Of a stretch of DNA of 64,000 bases, positions 40,701 to 47,547 are shown piece by piece. A model generated the notes under the pieces. It was not told the DNA's origin. It saw only the letters and a program-made list of their open reading frames with translations, and did no database searches. A program made the translations under genes and the position numbers. Position 1 is the first letter of the stretch. The number at the start of each line of letters is the position of its first letter. Origin of the DNA: Vreelandella nigrificans (GTDB lineage: Bacteria > Pseudomonadota > Gammaproteobacteria > Pseudomonadales > Halomonadaceae); NCBI RefSeq assembly GCF_002374315.1, contig NZ_NWUX01000003.1, positions 1-64,000 on the forward strand, read 5' to 3'.

Positions 40701-41240
40701 CGCTGTCGCTTGGCTGTCGGTGAGGATCAAATCCACATCACGACACCAGTTGGGTGCTTTATAGTGACCGTTCGCCAGATAGAACGCGACCGGAATACCA
40801 CGGTCACGGGCCTCATTGGCAATTAGCATTTCGAGTGTTTGACCGCCAAAGTACCACACCACATCTGGCTTAAATGAATCCAGCATATAGAGATACTGGC
40901 TGTACCAAAGGCCCTCTTCATGGGAGGTCAAATGGCTGCGGTTATGGCTGTAGCCAACGACCAACTGATGGGTCAGTGGGCCATCTTCAGCTTTAATTAG
41001 TTGATGAAGATGGCTGCTTAGGTCTGGGAATTGTTCTTTGAGCCGCCCCATCCCTTTCGGATTATCGAATACAGTCGCACCTAGCACTTGAACATCATAG
41101 CCAGAAGCCACCAATTGCAGCAGCATTTGGCGTACGGTCATGCTAGCACCACTGGAGGTATCCAGCAGGCAGAAAGGGTTAGCCCAAAGTATACGGGGTC
41201 TGCGTTTATGGGTGTCTGGCTTAGCTGGGGTCTTAACCAT
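37728..41240 (-). CDS. Very large bifunctional glycosyltransferase (GT4 + GT2), likely flagellin-modifying
   Basis: About 1,170 residues with two glycosyltransferase domains. Residues about 1-410 form a GT4/GT-B domain (RILWANPFCLLDTSSGASM; the E-x7-E region PSLWWESSGRVLAEAMLNG). About 410-735 is less conserved. A Pro-rich linker (PPPAGPSIPQNE) follows. From about 765 there is a GT2/GT-A domain (VVSVVCATYNHVDFIEDAI, FEVIIHDDASTDGTQE, EGDDYW). Base composition drops sharply, from about 50% to under 40% GC, near the linker (about 38,950-39,000). I use the ATG of MVKTPAKPD (41238-41240); the frame is open to 41309. It lies directly downstream of fliC, as in known flagellin glycosylation loci. 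Confidence 0.85.
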   Translation of the reverse strand: MVKTPAKPDTHKRRPRILWANPFCLLDTSSGASMTVRQMLLQLVASGYDVQVLGATVFDNPKGMGRLKEQFPDLSSHLHQLIKAEDGPLTHQLVVGYSHNRSHLTSHEEGLWYSQYLYMLDSFKPDVVWYFGGQTLEMLIANEARDRGIPVAFYLANGHYKAPNWCRDVDLILTDSQATADMYRKAVGYVAKPVGKFIAPESFIADHHERKRLLFVNPSWQKGASVFVQLAEKLERERPDIELEVVEARADWSAVLRETTQRMGKQCSALSNVTITANTSDMRGPYSRARVLVAPSLWWESSGRVLAEAMLNGIPALITNRGGMPEMIDGAGIAFDFPKVCYEEPYQHLLSEEELQPLVDAVISFFDDEALYQDYVARAWQVGKEKHHLNRATDRLLSALTPLVRLRAGNKDFTINQKKRHRQRLASQATKPKFKVDNSLQQLVSVKSGGQQSSETQANRLWLTDDFAWQFKGKVIVLDNRASLIKSGLAGQMAATKAFGIVAFDPASEVKDAKQYEGSETIQVFQHALLGDGSAATLYACVAPEMTSTLTPLPAEKLPKRHHLGAKPLAELPISSIALDSINGLESLDWLILDELSDAMAILEHGKKSLTDTLLIQARVPFQLTHEKQPSLAELQHWASRNNFRFYRFHNLRHHSHLPEELNARSPCATEQESADVLFLPSHERMAVLGDENKTKLAFILSTVFAAHDIAFELIAEVSQEKALEFLEAQKILPKTPAPSSGNTIPPPAGPSIPQNEHVKGEPVVSVVCATYNHVDFIEDAIKGFVAQKTDFPFEVIIHDDASTDGTQEVIKKYARKYPELIRPIYQIENQYSQGKRVGQLVKVSNSTKYIASCEGDDYWTDSNKLQLQFDFMESNPEYSVCYHNAVVVKGDKLISQSKLPGREKRDFSREDLLLNNCFLLTLSRFCRKSEVLAESIPERVRVSNGDNLTISRLGLLGKGKYLDGINPAVYRQHNQSVWSSKSSVDKSLMLSNSLNWIGVFHEREGRKKVSEFYYNKSKAVANVGYIENKEIPDDLRNKLGRLKIGKPCDILEFSSLGNLLFKGSNNAVKSGNGDINTFVIDMDGVDFKTPAKHYKVAVVSDYSCFSDKPEKLAREVVKISSSVVVMSPEEKDNVVCEKIKKVFSNYAKKTYLLDNSSMVFYLFEKGVKV

Positions 41241-41430
41241 GAAGCGGCTCACATAAAAAGATGGCAATGTAGCTAGTTTACTGTGCTGGCACTGTTGGCA
41301 AAGGCGCAAATGCGCCCGTATTTAAGTAGGTATTCTTGCGATCATGTCCCCCACCAAGCTGGAGCGAGTAAAAGCGTTGTAATAACCACATTGATACTGA
41401 ACGATAAGGCTTAAAAAACTATAAGACTTA

Positions 41431-41460
41431 AAAATAAAAAACGGGGCCAATTGGCCCCGT
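41431..41460 (-). terminator. Terminator after fliC
   Basis: ACGGGGCC - AATT - GGCCCCGT, a perfect stem, then TTTTTATTTT on the minus strand, 39 bp past the fliC stop. Confidence 0.92.
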
Positions 41461-41498
41461 CGTTACTTTCTTTATCTAGCCATTTACTGGCTAAGGTC

Positions 41499-42377
41499 TT
41501 AACCCAGCAGAGACAGTACAGACTGCGGAGTCTGGTTAGCCTGTGCCAGCATGGAAGTGCCGGCTTGCTGGAGGATGTTAGCGCGGGTCATGTTAGACAC
41601 TTCTACCGCGTAGTCAGCATCTTCGATACGCGAACGAGCTTCAGACAGGTTGTTGGACGTCGTCGCCAAGTTCTCAATTACCGAGTCGAAACGGTTAAGG
41701 GTAGCACCCAATGTTGCACGGCTGGTGTCTAGCGCTTTAGTTGCGTCATCGACAGCATTAATCAAGGATTGGAAACCAGCTGCTGCACCACCACTCATAT
41801 CATCGATAGCAAATTCTGCACCGGTAATAGTTGCACCCGAGCCAATATTAGTCAGCTCCAGCCCAGCAACGGTAGCGTCCAATCTTTCTACAGTGATAAC
41901 GTCATCACCTTCAGTATTGGAGCCAACCTGAATATTTAAGGTAGTACCAGAGCCACTCGCGACATTCAGCAGGTTAGTGCCGTTAAAGTTGTTGCTGCCC
42001 GCTACACGATCAATTTCCTCTAAGCGCGCGTTGATTTCGGTAACGATAGCATTACGATCTTCTTCAGCGTTGGTGTCATTGGCACCCTGAACCGCTAGCT
42101 CACGAATACGCTGTAGGTTGTCGTTAATTTGGTCAAGGCCGCCTTCCATGGTTTGCACCAAGGAGATACCGTCACTTGCGTTACGGCTAGCCTGCTCCAT
42201 GCCTTTAATCTGAGCGGTCATTTTGTTGGCGATAGCTTGACCAGCAGCATCATCAGCAGCGCTGTTGATACGCAGACCAGAAGACAGACGCTCTTGGGCT
42301 TTGGCCAGCATGGACTGGGACTTGGACAGGTTGTTCTGGCCAATCAGGGCAGTAATGTTAGTGTTGATTACAGACAT
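41499..42377 (-). CDS. fliC: Flagellin
   Basis: Filament subunit, 292 residues, shorter than enteric flagellins. The N-terminal D0/D1 part (SVINTNITALIGQNNLSKSQ, ERLSSGLRINSAADDAAGQAIANKM) and the C-terminal part (RSRIEDADYAVEVSNMTRAN, QQAGTSMLAQANQTPQSVLSLL) are fully conserved. The central segment (about 140-210) is a short Ser/Thr/Gly-rich insert, the kind of surface that carries O-glycans. GAGGAG lies before the ATG. It has its own sigma-28 promoter and terminator, and the untranslated leader holds two small hairpins (around 42,405-42,437). Two fliD genes lie upstream, a glycosyltransferase downstream. Confidence 0.97.
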   Translation of the reverse strand: MSVINTNITALIGQNNLSKSQSMLAKAQERLSSGLRINSAADDAAGQAIANKMTAQIKGMEQASRNASDGISLVQTMEGGLDQINDNLQRIRELAVQGANDTNAEEDRNAIVTEINARLEEIDRVAGSNNFNGTNLLNVASGSGTTLNIQVGSNTEGDDVITVERLDATVAGLELTNIGSGATITGAEFAIDDMSGGAAAGFQSLINAVDDATKALDTSRATLGATLNRFDSVIENLATTSNNLSEARSRIEDADYAVEVSNMTRANILQQAGTSMLAQANQTPQSVLSLLG

Positions 42378-42446
42378 GTGAGTGCTCCTCGAAAATTAAC
42401 TGGCCTTATGGCCTACTTTGCGGCGCTTGCGTCGCCGTTATTACAA

Positions 42447-42473
42447 TTAACGGCAGCCTCACCAAATTCTTTA
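42447..42473 (-). promoter_or_regulatory. Sigma-28 (FliA) promoter of fliC
   Basis: Minus strand: TAAAGAAT (42466-42473), exactly 11 bp, GCCGTTAA (42447-42454). The consensus is TAAAGTTT-N11-GCCGATAA, so 13 of 16 positions match. Confidence 0.88.
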
Positions 42474-42513
42474 GAAAAAATCGCTCTTTTTTATGTAAAA
42501 CACTGTAACTTTC

Positions 42514-43866
42514 TTATTTGCTTCTTTGCATAGCACCGAGCATGTCAAACTGCTGGGTGAGGTAGTTGCTCATAGAGTTCATTTGGGCAATCATGCCGTC
42601 TAGTTGCCCAAACTGCTTACGATAACGCTCCATGCTTCTCTCGATACTACTTTCCATACGCAGCTTACGTTCTTCCAAGCTATCAATGCGTTGCTCAGCA
42701 CTATTCTTTGAGCTTTGAATGATGCCTTCATCCGACGTGATGGACTCAAGCGTTGCATTTAGCCGCCCTGCAAAACCACCCTCTTTGCTATCACCGGCGA
42801 AAAAGGTAGCTAGTCCTTCAGGGTTATTGGCTACGGCATCATCCAACTTCTCTTCATCAACTCTTAACCGCCCACGCACGTCAATGGTGATCCCCATTTG
42901 CGAAAGTCGTGAAATATCACCCTCTCCCAGGCTGTCAGTAATATCCCGGCGCAGGCGGTTCTCAATGGTGCGCACAGTGCGGTCACCTATTAGCTCGCCC
43001 GATGTTTCGCCTTCACCATTGAATGCCGTCATGCGGCCAACAGTGGATTTCATTTCATTGTAGTTTTTAACAAAGTCGTTGATGGCCTCTTTCAGCGAGT
43101 CTTCATCACGCTCAATCACTAGCGTAACGGGGCTATCAGATACGGCGGTGAGGTCAAGTGTGACCCCTTGAATGGCCTCTTCAACTCGATTGGTTTTACT
43201 GGTAATGGCAATACCGTTTACGTTCAGCTCCGCATCCTGACCTACACGTAGCGTAGCTGCATCCATCGTTAATGAGTCTAGGCCTGAGAAACCAACCAGC
43301 GAGGCATCTTTGCCTGTCTCTTTGGAACTCAGTGCCAAGCGATAGCCAGTGCCATCATTAACGATAGAGGCAGTGACACCGGCCTCTTTATCCGCATTAA
43401 TTTGGTCACGAATATCGGCAAGCGTGCTGCCTGCTGCAATATTGACGTTGTAGCTTGTTTGCGTATCGCCAGCACCAAAGTTAAGTGACAGCGTTGCATC
43501 GGCTGCTGTTAGCGCTTGGTCGAGCGCTACGCTGTTGGAAGCAGCGCTGCCTGAGCGTGCCAATTGCGAAACAGTCACTTCATAGCGACCTGCATTAGCC
43601 GTTTCACCCGCGGTCGCCAACACTCCAGTGCCTGTCACTGTGCTTTTTTGCTGCTTAAACGTAGAGGCATCATTCAACGCAGCAATAGAGGTTTGCACTC
43701 TATCCATGGCTGACTCAAGGCGCCCATAGGCAGAAATTTTAGTTTGCTGAGCACTTTGCTGTTGAAGGATAGGTACAAGCTTTTGACGCTCAGCCGCTCT
43801 AAGCTCATCTACCAAACCAGAAAGATTCAGCCCAGAGCCTACGCCGAGTGAAGTAATCGTTGCCAT
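42514..43866 (-). CDS. fliD: Flagellar filament cap protein FliD (copy 1)
   Basis: Cap (HAP2) protein at the filament tip that folds incoming flagellin. In this 450-residue protein the N-terminus MATITSLGVGSGLNLSGLVDELRAAE and the C-terminal coiled region (SMERYRKQFGQLDGMIAQMN, SNYLTQQFDML) are FliD hallmarks. A conserved flagellin-hook IN-type segment lies in the middle (ELNVNGIAITSKTNRVEEAI, then QGVTLDL). I start it at ATG 43866 with AAGGGA upstream; the frame runs far upstream without similarity. It has its own sigma-28 promoter and a terminator separating it from the second copy. Confidence 0.95.
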   Translation of the reverse strand: MATITSLGVGSGLNLSGLVDELRAAERQKLVPILQQQSAQQTKISAYGRLESAMDRVQTSIAALNDASTFKQQKSTVTGTGVLATAGETANAGRYEVTVSQLARSGSAASNSVALDQALTAADATLSLNFGAGDTQTSYNVNIAAGSTLADIRDQINADKEAGVTASIVNDGTGYRLALSSKETGKDASLVGFSGLDSLTMDAATLRVGQDAELNVNGIAITSKTNRVEEAIQGVTLDLTAVSDSPVTLVIERDEDSLKEAINDFVKNYNEMKSTVGRMTAFNGEGETSGELIGDRTVRTIENRLRRDITDSLGEGDISRLSQMGITIDVRGRLRVDEEKLDDAVANNPEGLATFFAGDSKEGGFAGRLNATLESITSDEGIIQSSKNSAEQRIDSLEERKLRMESSIERSMERYRKQFGQLDGMIAQMNSMSNYLTQQFDMLGAMQRSK

Positions 43867-43925
43867 ATGGGTCAGTCCCTTATAAGCCTTAGAGAGCCAA
43901 GTGATGAGAATACTAGTTAGGTATG

Positions 43926-43952
43926 TTATCGGCTGCTGGAGAGAGAACTTTA
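43926..43952 (-). promoter_or_regulatory. Sigma-28 (FliA) promoter of fliD copy 1
   Basis: Minus strand: TAAAGTTC (43945-43952), 11 bp, GCCGATAA (43926-43933): 15 of 16 consensus positions, the best sigma-28 site in the window. Confidence 0.93.
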
Positions 43953-43978
43953 GCGATTGTGTCGATTTAAGCGGTTGC

Positions 43979-44013
43979 AAAAAAAATGCCCAGCACTGTG
44001 TGCCGAGCATTTT
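43979..44013 (-). terminator. Terminator between the two fliD genes
   Basis: Minus strand: AAAATGC...GCAC - ACA - GTGC...GCATTTTTTTT, a stem with a three-base internal mismatch and a T8 tail. It ends the upstream fliD transcript 30 bp past its stop. Confidence 0.82.
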
Positions 44014-44042
44014 GCAGGTCAATACTGGATTCTTGTATCTAT

Positions 44043-45398
44043 TTAATTTTGGCTAGACTGCCCTAGCACTGCAAACTGCTGAGTTAAGTAGGCACTCGTT
44101 TGATTCATTTGCGCCACCATGTTATCCATCGCTGCAAATTGCGTACGGTAACGCTCAATGGTTTGGTCGATACGGCTCTCAGTGGTCGCAAAACGTGCAT
44201 CTAGCGAAGCTGCACGGCTCTCAGATGAACTAATAGCGCTTTCAATGCGGCCGCCAGAGCCTACAAAATTCTCAAGGGTCGTGTTCACCTGGCCCGCTAT
44301 GCCACCCTCGCTATCATTGCCTGCGAAAAAGCTGGCCAATTGATCAGGCTGGTTAGCAATAATGCTATCCAGCCGATCCTCATCAATGGATAGTTTGCCG
44401 TTCACTTGAAGTGAAATGCCAATATCCGATAACACATTAAAGCCATCCCCCTCGACCACACTACTGACGGTTTGGCGCAGAGCCATTTCAACAGAGCGGG
44501 TTGTCGAGTCGGCGTTTAGCCCTCCTGCCAGACCAGTTTCCGGGTCAAAGGCTGTCAAATGGTTAATGGTATCTTTGAGCGCGTTGAAGTCGTCAACAAA
44601 TGCTGTGACCTGCTCACGTATGGCGTCGGTATCCTGCTCAACAGTTACCGTGCTCGTGGCACCAGCCTCGGTAAGGTTTAGCGTAATGCCTTGAATGGCA
44701 CCTTCCACGTGATTGGTAGGGCTAACAATATCGATACCATTGACGTTGAACGCGGCATCTTGCCCTGCTTGAACTACCTGAGTATCTGAAGTCTGCACTC
44801 CATCAGCAAGAATGCTTGAAAAATTGGTGCTTTCAATACTTGCATCTGCCCCCGTATCAGTGGCATTCACAGAAAGCCGATAGCCTTCACCATCGTTGAT
44901 AATCGAGGCGCTTAAACGGCCATCACTCTGTTGATTGATAGCATCCCGCATATCTTCAAGTGAACTGCCATCTGCAATAGTAATGGGATCCATGGTCCCA
45001 TCAGCGAGAGCAAAACTTAACGACTGCTCGCCAGTCACTATGCTTTCATCAGCGGCTTCAAGACGCTCCGTTACTAAGCTACCTGCCGTCGCAAGACGGT
45101 CCACCTGCACTTCATATTGGCCAGGTTGGGCCTCATTACTGCTGGCCGCACTAACTGCGCTGCCTTCCACATTCGTCGTAAGACTCTCAAACGAAGACGC
45201 GTCATTGAGAGCGGCAGCAGAGCTTTGGAACTGGGAAAGCGCGCTTTGCAACTGGCCATAAGCCGATATTTGCGCCTCTACAGACTGCATTTGTTCCGCA
45301 ATAGGCGCCAGCTTTGCGCGCTCGGCCTGCCTCAGCTCATCAAGCAAGCCGTTGAGGTCTAAACCAGAACCAATACCTAATGATGTAATCGCCGCCAT
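44043..45398 (-). CDS. fliD: Flagellar filament cap protein FliD (copy 2)
   Basis: A second complete FliD, 451 residues, same architecture as copy 1: MAAITSLGIGSGLDLNGLLDELRQAE at the N-terminus, FNVNGIDIVSPTNHVEGAIQ in the middle, then RYRTQFAAMDNMVAQMNQ and SAYLTQQFAVLG at the C-terminus. The two align end to end but differ through the variable central domain, so they are diverged paralogs, not a recent duplication. I start it at ATG 45398 with AAGGTG upstream. A sigma-28-like promoter precedes it. No fliS/fliT or flaG is adjacent. Confidence 0.94.
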   Translation of the reverse strand: MAAITSLGIGSGLDLNGLLDELRQAERAKLAPIAEQMQSVEAQISAYGQLQSALSQFQSSAAALNDASSFESLTTNVEGSAVSAASSNEAQPGQYEVQVDRLATAGSLVTERLEAADESIVTGEQSLSFALADGTMDPITIADGSSLEDMRDAINQQSDGRLSASIINDGEGYRLSVNATDTGADASIESTNFSSILADGVQTSDTQVVQAGQDAAFNVNGIDIVSPTNHVEGAIQGITLNLTEAGATSTVTVEQDTDAIREQVTAFVDDFNALKDTINHLTAFDPETGLAGGLNADSTTRSVEMALRQTVSSVVEGDGFNVLSDIGISLQVNGKLSIDEDRLDSIIANQPDQLASFFAGNDSEGGIAGQVNTTLENFVGSGGRIESAISSSESRAASLDARFATTESRIDQTIERYRTQFAAMDNMVAQMNQTSAYLTQQFAVLGQSSQN

Positions 45399-45502
45399 AA
45401 CACAAACACCTTGTATATATGCATGTTGCTGCGCGTTCTCCTCTTTATAACTCGCTTTTAATAAAGCAATACGCAGCACTTTTCCTATTTAGCTCTCTTA
45501 AC

Positions 45503-45529
45503 CCATCGGCTGCATAAAGGAAATCTTGA
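45503..45529 (-). promoter_or_regulatory. Sigma-28-like promoter of fliD copy 2
   Basis: Minus strand: TCAAGATT (45522-45529), 11 bp, GCCGATGG (45503-45510): 12 of 16 consensus positions with correct spacing, about 105 bp before the start codon. Confidence 0.65.
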
Positions 45530-45627
45530 GCCTAATAGGATATTTTATAGACCTTGGTCTAATGCCATCCATGCTTTATAATGCACTGCAACAAGCCCGT
45601 TTTGGTGCTGTGTGCAGGAGAATATAT

Positions 45628-45954
45628 ATGCTTTCCCCGGTGTTTCAGCCCGCACCCCCAGTTGCTACGGCCGCTTACCATGTACAGCGCAGCCTGCGCC
45701 ACTGTCTTTCTACCGTTGCCGAGCTGCTTTACGACAATGGCCATGTACTAGAAACCGTTACTCTCCCTCAGCGTGGCCTTACTCAGCGCGAACTGGCCCA
45801 GTTGAGCTCTCAGGAGCATTGGAAAGCCTGCCAGCAGGTGCTTGAAGAGAGTGGTGCGGCACAATTTAACGACTACGGTCGCTTGGTACTAACCGCCATG
45901 GGGCGGGAGATCATGTTCGATATGTTTGGCCAAGGGGCAGCAGATTGCGCTTAG
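45628..45954 (+). CDS. Hypothetical protein, 108 residues
   Basis: I recognise no family. AGGAGA at 45616-45621 is well placed for the ATG at 45628, giving 108 residues (MLSPVFQPAPPVATAAYHV...). The protein is soluble-looking and mostly helical (SLRHCLSTVAELLYDN, TQRELAQLSSQEHWKACQQV, LVLTAMGREIMFDMFG), with no signal peptide or repeats. It is divergent from the fliD genes, so a flagellar link is possible but unsupported. Confidence 0.6.
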   Translation: MLSPVFQPAPPVATAAYHVQRSLRHCLSTVAELLYDNGHVLETVTLPQRGLTQRELAQLSSQEHWKACQQVLEESGAAQFNDYGRLVLTAMGREIMFDMFGQGAADCA

Positions 45955-45981
45955 CTGACTGCAGCTAACCTTTAAATGGCA

Positions 45982-46023
45982 CGAGCTACTTTTCAAGAGC
46001 TACTTTTCACGGGCTACTTTTAA
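45982..46023. repeat. Three-copy 14-nt tandem repeat
   Basis: CGAGCTACTTTTCA (45982-45995), AGAGCTACTTTTCA (45996-46009) and CGGGCTACTTTTAA (46010-46023). It lies immediately after the 108-residue gene. Confidence 0.85.
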
Positions 46024-46037
46024 GTCATGCTGAAAGC

Positions 46038-46085
46038 AAAGCGCCCGCAGGGGCTGAGTGGAAGGCTGATACCTGCGGGCGCTTT
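46038..46085. terminator. Long hairpin between the hypothetical gene and a small membrane peptide gene
   Basis: Perfect 14-bp inverted repeat AAAGCGCCCGCAGG / CCTGCGGGCGCTTT with a 20-base loop, located between two converging genes. The T-tracts are short (within the stem ends), so it is a probable but not classical bidirectional terminator. Confidence 0.65.
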
Positions 46086-46107
46086 GAGAGTAGCGGGACG
46101 TGCCGGA

Positions 46108-46182
46108 TTAACGTAAGCCAAGCATCGATAGAATAAATAGAACGACCACAACCAAGCCTACAATATAGATAATGCTACGCAT
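46108..46182 (-). CDS. 24-residue single-helix membrane peptide
   Basis: Minus strand ATG at 46180-46182, preceded by a strong AAGGAG (revcomp of the CTCCTTG near 46190), then 24 codons and TAA. The peptide starts MRSIIYIVGLVVVV and ends LSMLGLR: one hydrophobic helix flanked by Arg, like the tiny conserved membrane proteins found in many gammaproteobacteria. The good ribosome site, clean hydrophobicity and a strong hairpin just downstream all support it being real. The function is unknown. Confidence 0.7.
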   Translation of the reverse strand: MRSIIYIVGLVVVVLFILSMLGLR

Positions 46183-46392
46183 AACGGCGCTCCTTGCTTA
46201 TTGCGTTTCATGGAAATCAACGGGTTGCTTACCTTCAAAGCCAACAATCCAAGCCTAGCAGTGTTTTTCTATTTTTGCGTAATGCCCACATCACTTCGTG
46301 ATGGAACCTCCCCCTTTTCTCAGCCTCGAAGCTTTTATCCAGAAGTTTTTTTCCAGAACCTTTTCCAGACCTTTTGCCCTGACCTTTACTTG

Positions 46393-46457
46393 CTCTGCCA
46401 AAGGGCTCTACCAAAGAGTTCTGCCAAAGGTCTATACCAATGCTCTTTGCCAACGGT
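46393..46457. repeat. Five-copy 13-nt degenerate tandem repeat before a hydrolase gene
   Basis: CTCTGCCAAAGGG, CTCTACCAAAGAG, TTCTGCCAAAGGT, CTATACCAATGCT and CTTTGCCAACGGT, each 13 nt, head to tail from 46393. It runs to within seven bases of the start codon at 46464. The stretch just before it (46,330-46,390) is similarly repetitive, with TTTTCCAGA-like units. Confidence 0.85.
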
Positions 46458-46463
46458 GTTGCC

Positions 46464-47492
46464 ATGCGTTTACCTGTGCGCCTAATTTCCTGTGCCGCTA
46501 TTTCGCTGCTGTTTAGCTTTGCTGCGATGGCCAACCCACCCAACCCTGGTGCACTGCAAGTACTTGACCAGCAAGCTGCTGAGCTAGATCGTGTGCATAC
46601 GGTAGTGGTGGCACATCAAGGACGTATCGTTCATGAGCTTCACCAGGAAGGCCCTGGTGTCACGGCACCAGCTAACATCAAATCACTTTCTAAAACTGTG
46701 CTCGCAGCATTGACAGGAGCGGCCATTGAGGCGGGAGTGATTGAGTCTACCGAGCAGTCCATGGTGGCGCTGTTAGGCCAGCTGCTTAGTAACATAGACA
46801 GTAACGTAGACAGTAATATAGACCCGCAGATAAACGACATTACCGTGGCGCATTTGCTGGCCCAGCAGGCGGGCTTGGAGCGTACCTCGGGGGGTAACTA
46901 CAGCGCTTGGGTGGCTAGCAGCAACTGGGTACACGATGCGCTCACTCGCCCATTTGTTGATAAGCCCGGTGGGCGCATGCTCTACTCCACGGGCACCAGC
47001 CACTTACTTTCCGCTGCACTTACGCAGGCTAGCGGTGAAACCACCCTCTCCCTTGCTCAGCGCCTGTTGGGCGAGCCACTGAACATTGCGATCCCCCCCT
47101 GGCCACGAGACCCCCAAGGAATCTACTTCGGCGGCAACGACATGCAGCTGTCGCCTAGGGCGTTAATTGAGGTAGGTGAGCTGTACCGTAACGACGGCCT
47201 AGTCGATGGCCAGAGGGTGCTACCAGAAGGCTGGGTGGCGGCCTCCTGGATGCCCAGAGGCCAATCCCCCTGGACAGGCGATGGTTACGGCTATGGCTGG
47301 TTTATTACTACACTTGCAAATATGCCAGTTTATTATGGTAGAGGATACGGTGGACAGGCGCTCTATGTGATCCCAGAACGGGAAATGACCATTGTGATCA
47401 CGTCTGATCCCAACCCACCTTCACCAGGCGGTCAATTCCAGCAACAGTTACATCAACTGGTGGTTGGCTTGCTGGAACAGGCGCAGCAGTAA
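46464..47492 (+). CDS. Exported serine hydrolase (beta-lactamase / class C-like fold)
   Basis: A 342-residue exported protein of the beta-lactamase-like serine hydrolase family (Pfam Beta-lactamase). Residues 1-23 are a Sec signal peptide (MRLPVRLISCAAISLLFSFA). The nucleophile motif S-x-x-K is SLSK (S74, K77). A Tyr motif YSTGTS and a C-terminal GYGG segment match the class C/esterase pattern. The physiological substrate is unknown; cell-wall peptides or esters are typical. I start it at ATG 46464, because that gives the signal peptide directly. The ribosome site is poor: the upstream region is a tandem repeat. The gene itself contains an in-frame 12-nt repeat. Confidence 0.82.
   Translation: MRLPVRLISCAAISLLFSFAAMANPPNPGALQVLDQQAAELDRVHTVVVAHQGRIVHELHQEGPGVTAPANIKSLSKTVLAALTGAAIEAGVIESTEQSMVALLGQLLSNIDSNVDSNIDPQINDITVAHLLAQQAGLERTSGGNYSAWVASSNWVHDALTRPFVDKPGGRMLYSTGTSHLLSAALTQASGETTLSLAQRLLGEPLNIAIPPWPRDPQGIYFGGNDMQLSPRALIEVGELYRNDGLVDGQRVLPEGWVAASWMPRGQSPWTGDGYGYGWFITTLANMPVYYGRGYGGQALYVIPEREMTIVITSDPNPPSPGGQFQQQLHQLVVGLLEQAQQ
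46788..46823 (+). repeat. In-frame 12-nt x 3 repeat within the serine hydrolase gene
   Basis: AGTAACATAGAC, AGTAACGTAGAC and AGTAATATAGAC encode consecutive SNID, SNVD, SNID tetrapeptides in a surface loop. It is the same kind of degenerate tandem array as in the intergenic gaps, here kept in phase. Confidence 0.85.
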
Positions 47493-47524
47493 ACAGGCTG
47501 AACACCGTTTGTGGCTGAGCTGCA

Positions 47525-47545
47525 TGCCAGTACCTCTTACTGGCA
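47525..47545. terminator. Bidirectional hairpin between converging genes
   Basis: TGCCAGTA - CCTCT - TACTGGCA, a perfect 8-bp stem followed on the plus strand by CTTTAT, between the serine hydrolase stop and the TerB-like gene stop. Confidence 0.6.
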
Positions 47546-47547
47546 CT

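Noticed and set aside
45526..45627. Upstream extension of the 108-residue gene to an ATG at 45526
   Set aside because: The AGGAGA site fits the ATG at 45628, and the extension overlaps the sigma-28-like promoter of fliD copy 2.
46393..46457. Binding-site array for a regulator
   Set aside because: Units are too degenerate and unlike those of the other arrays; tandem duplication explains them more simply.
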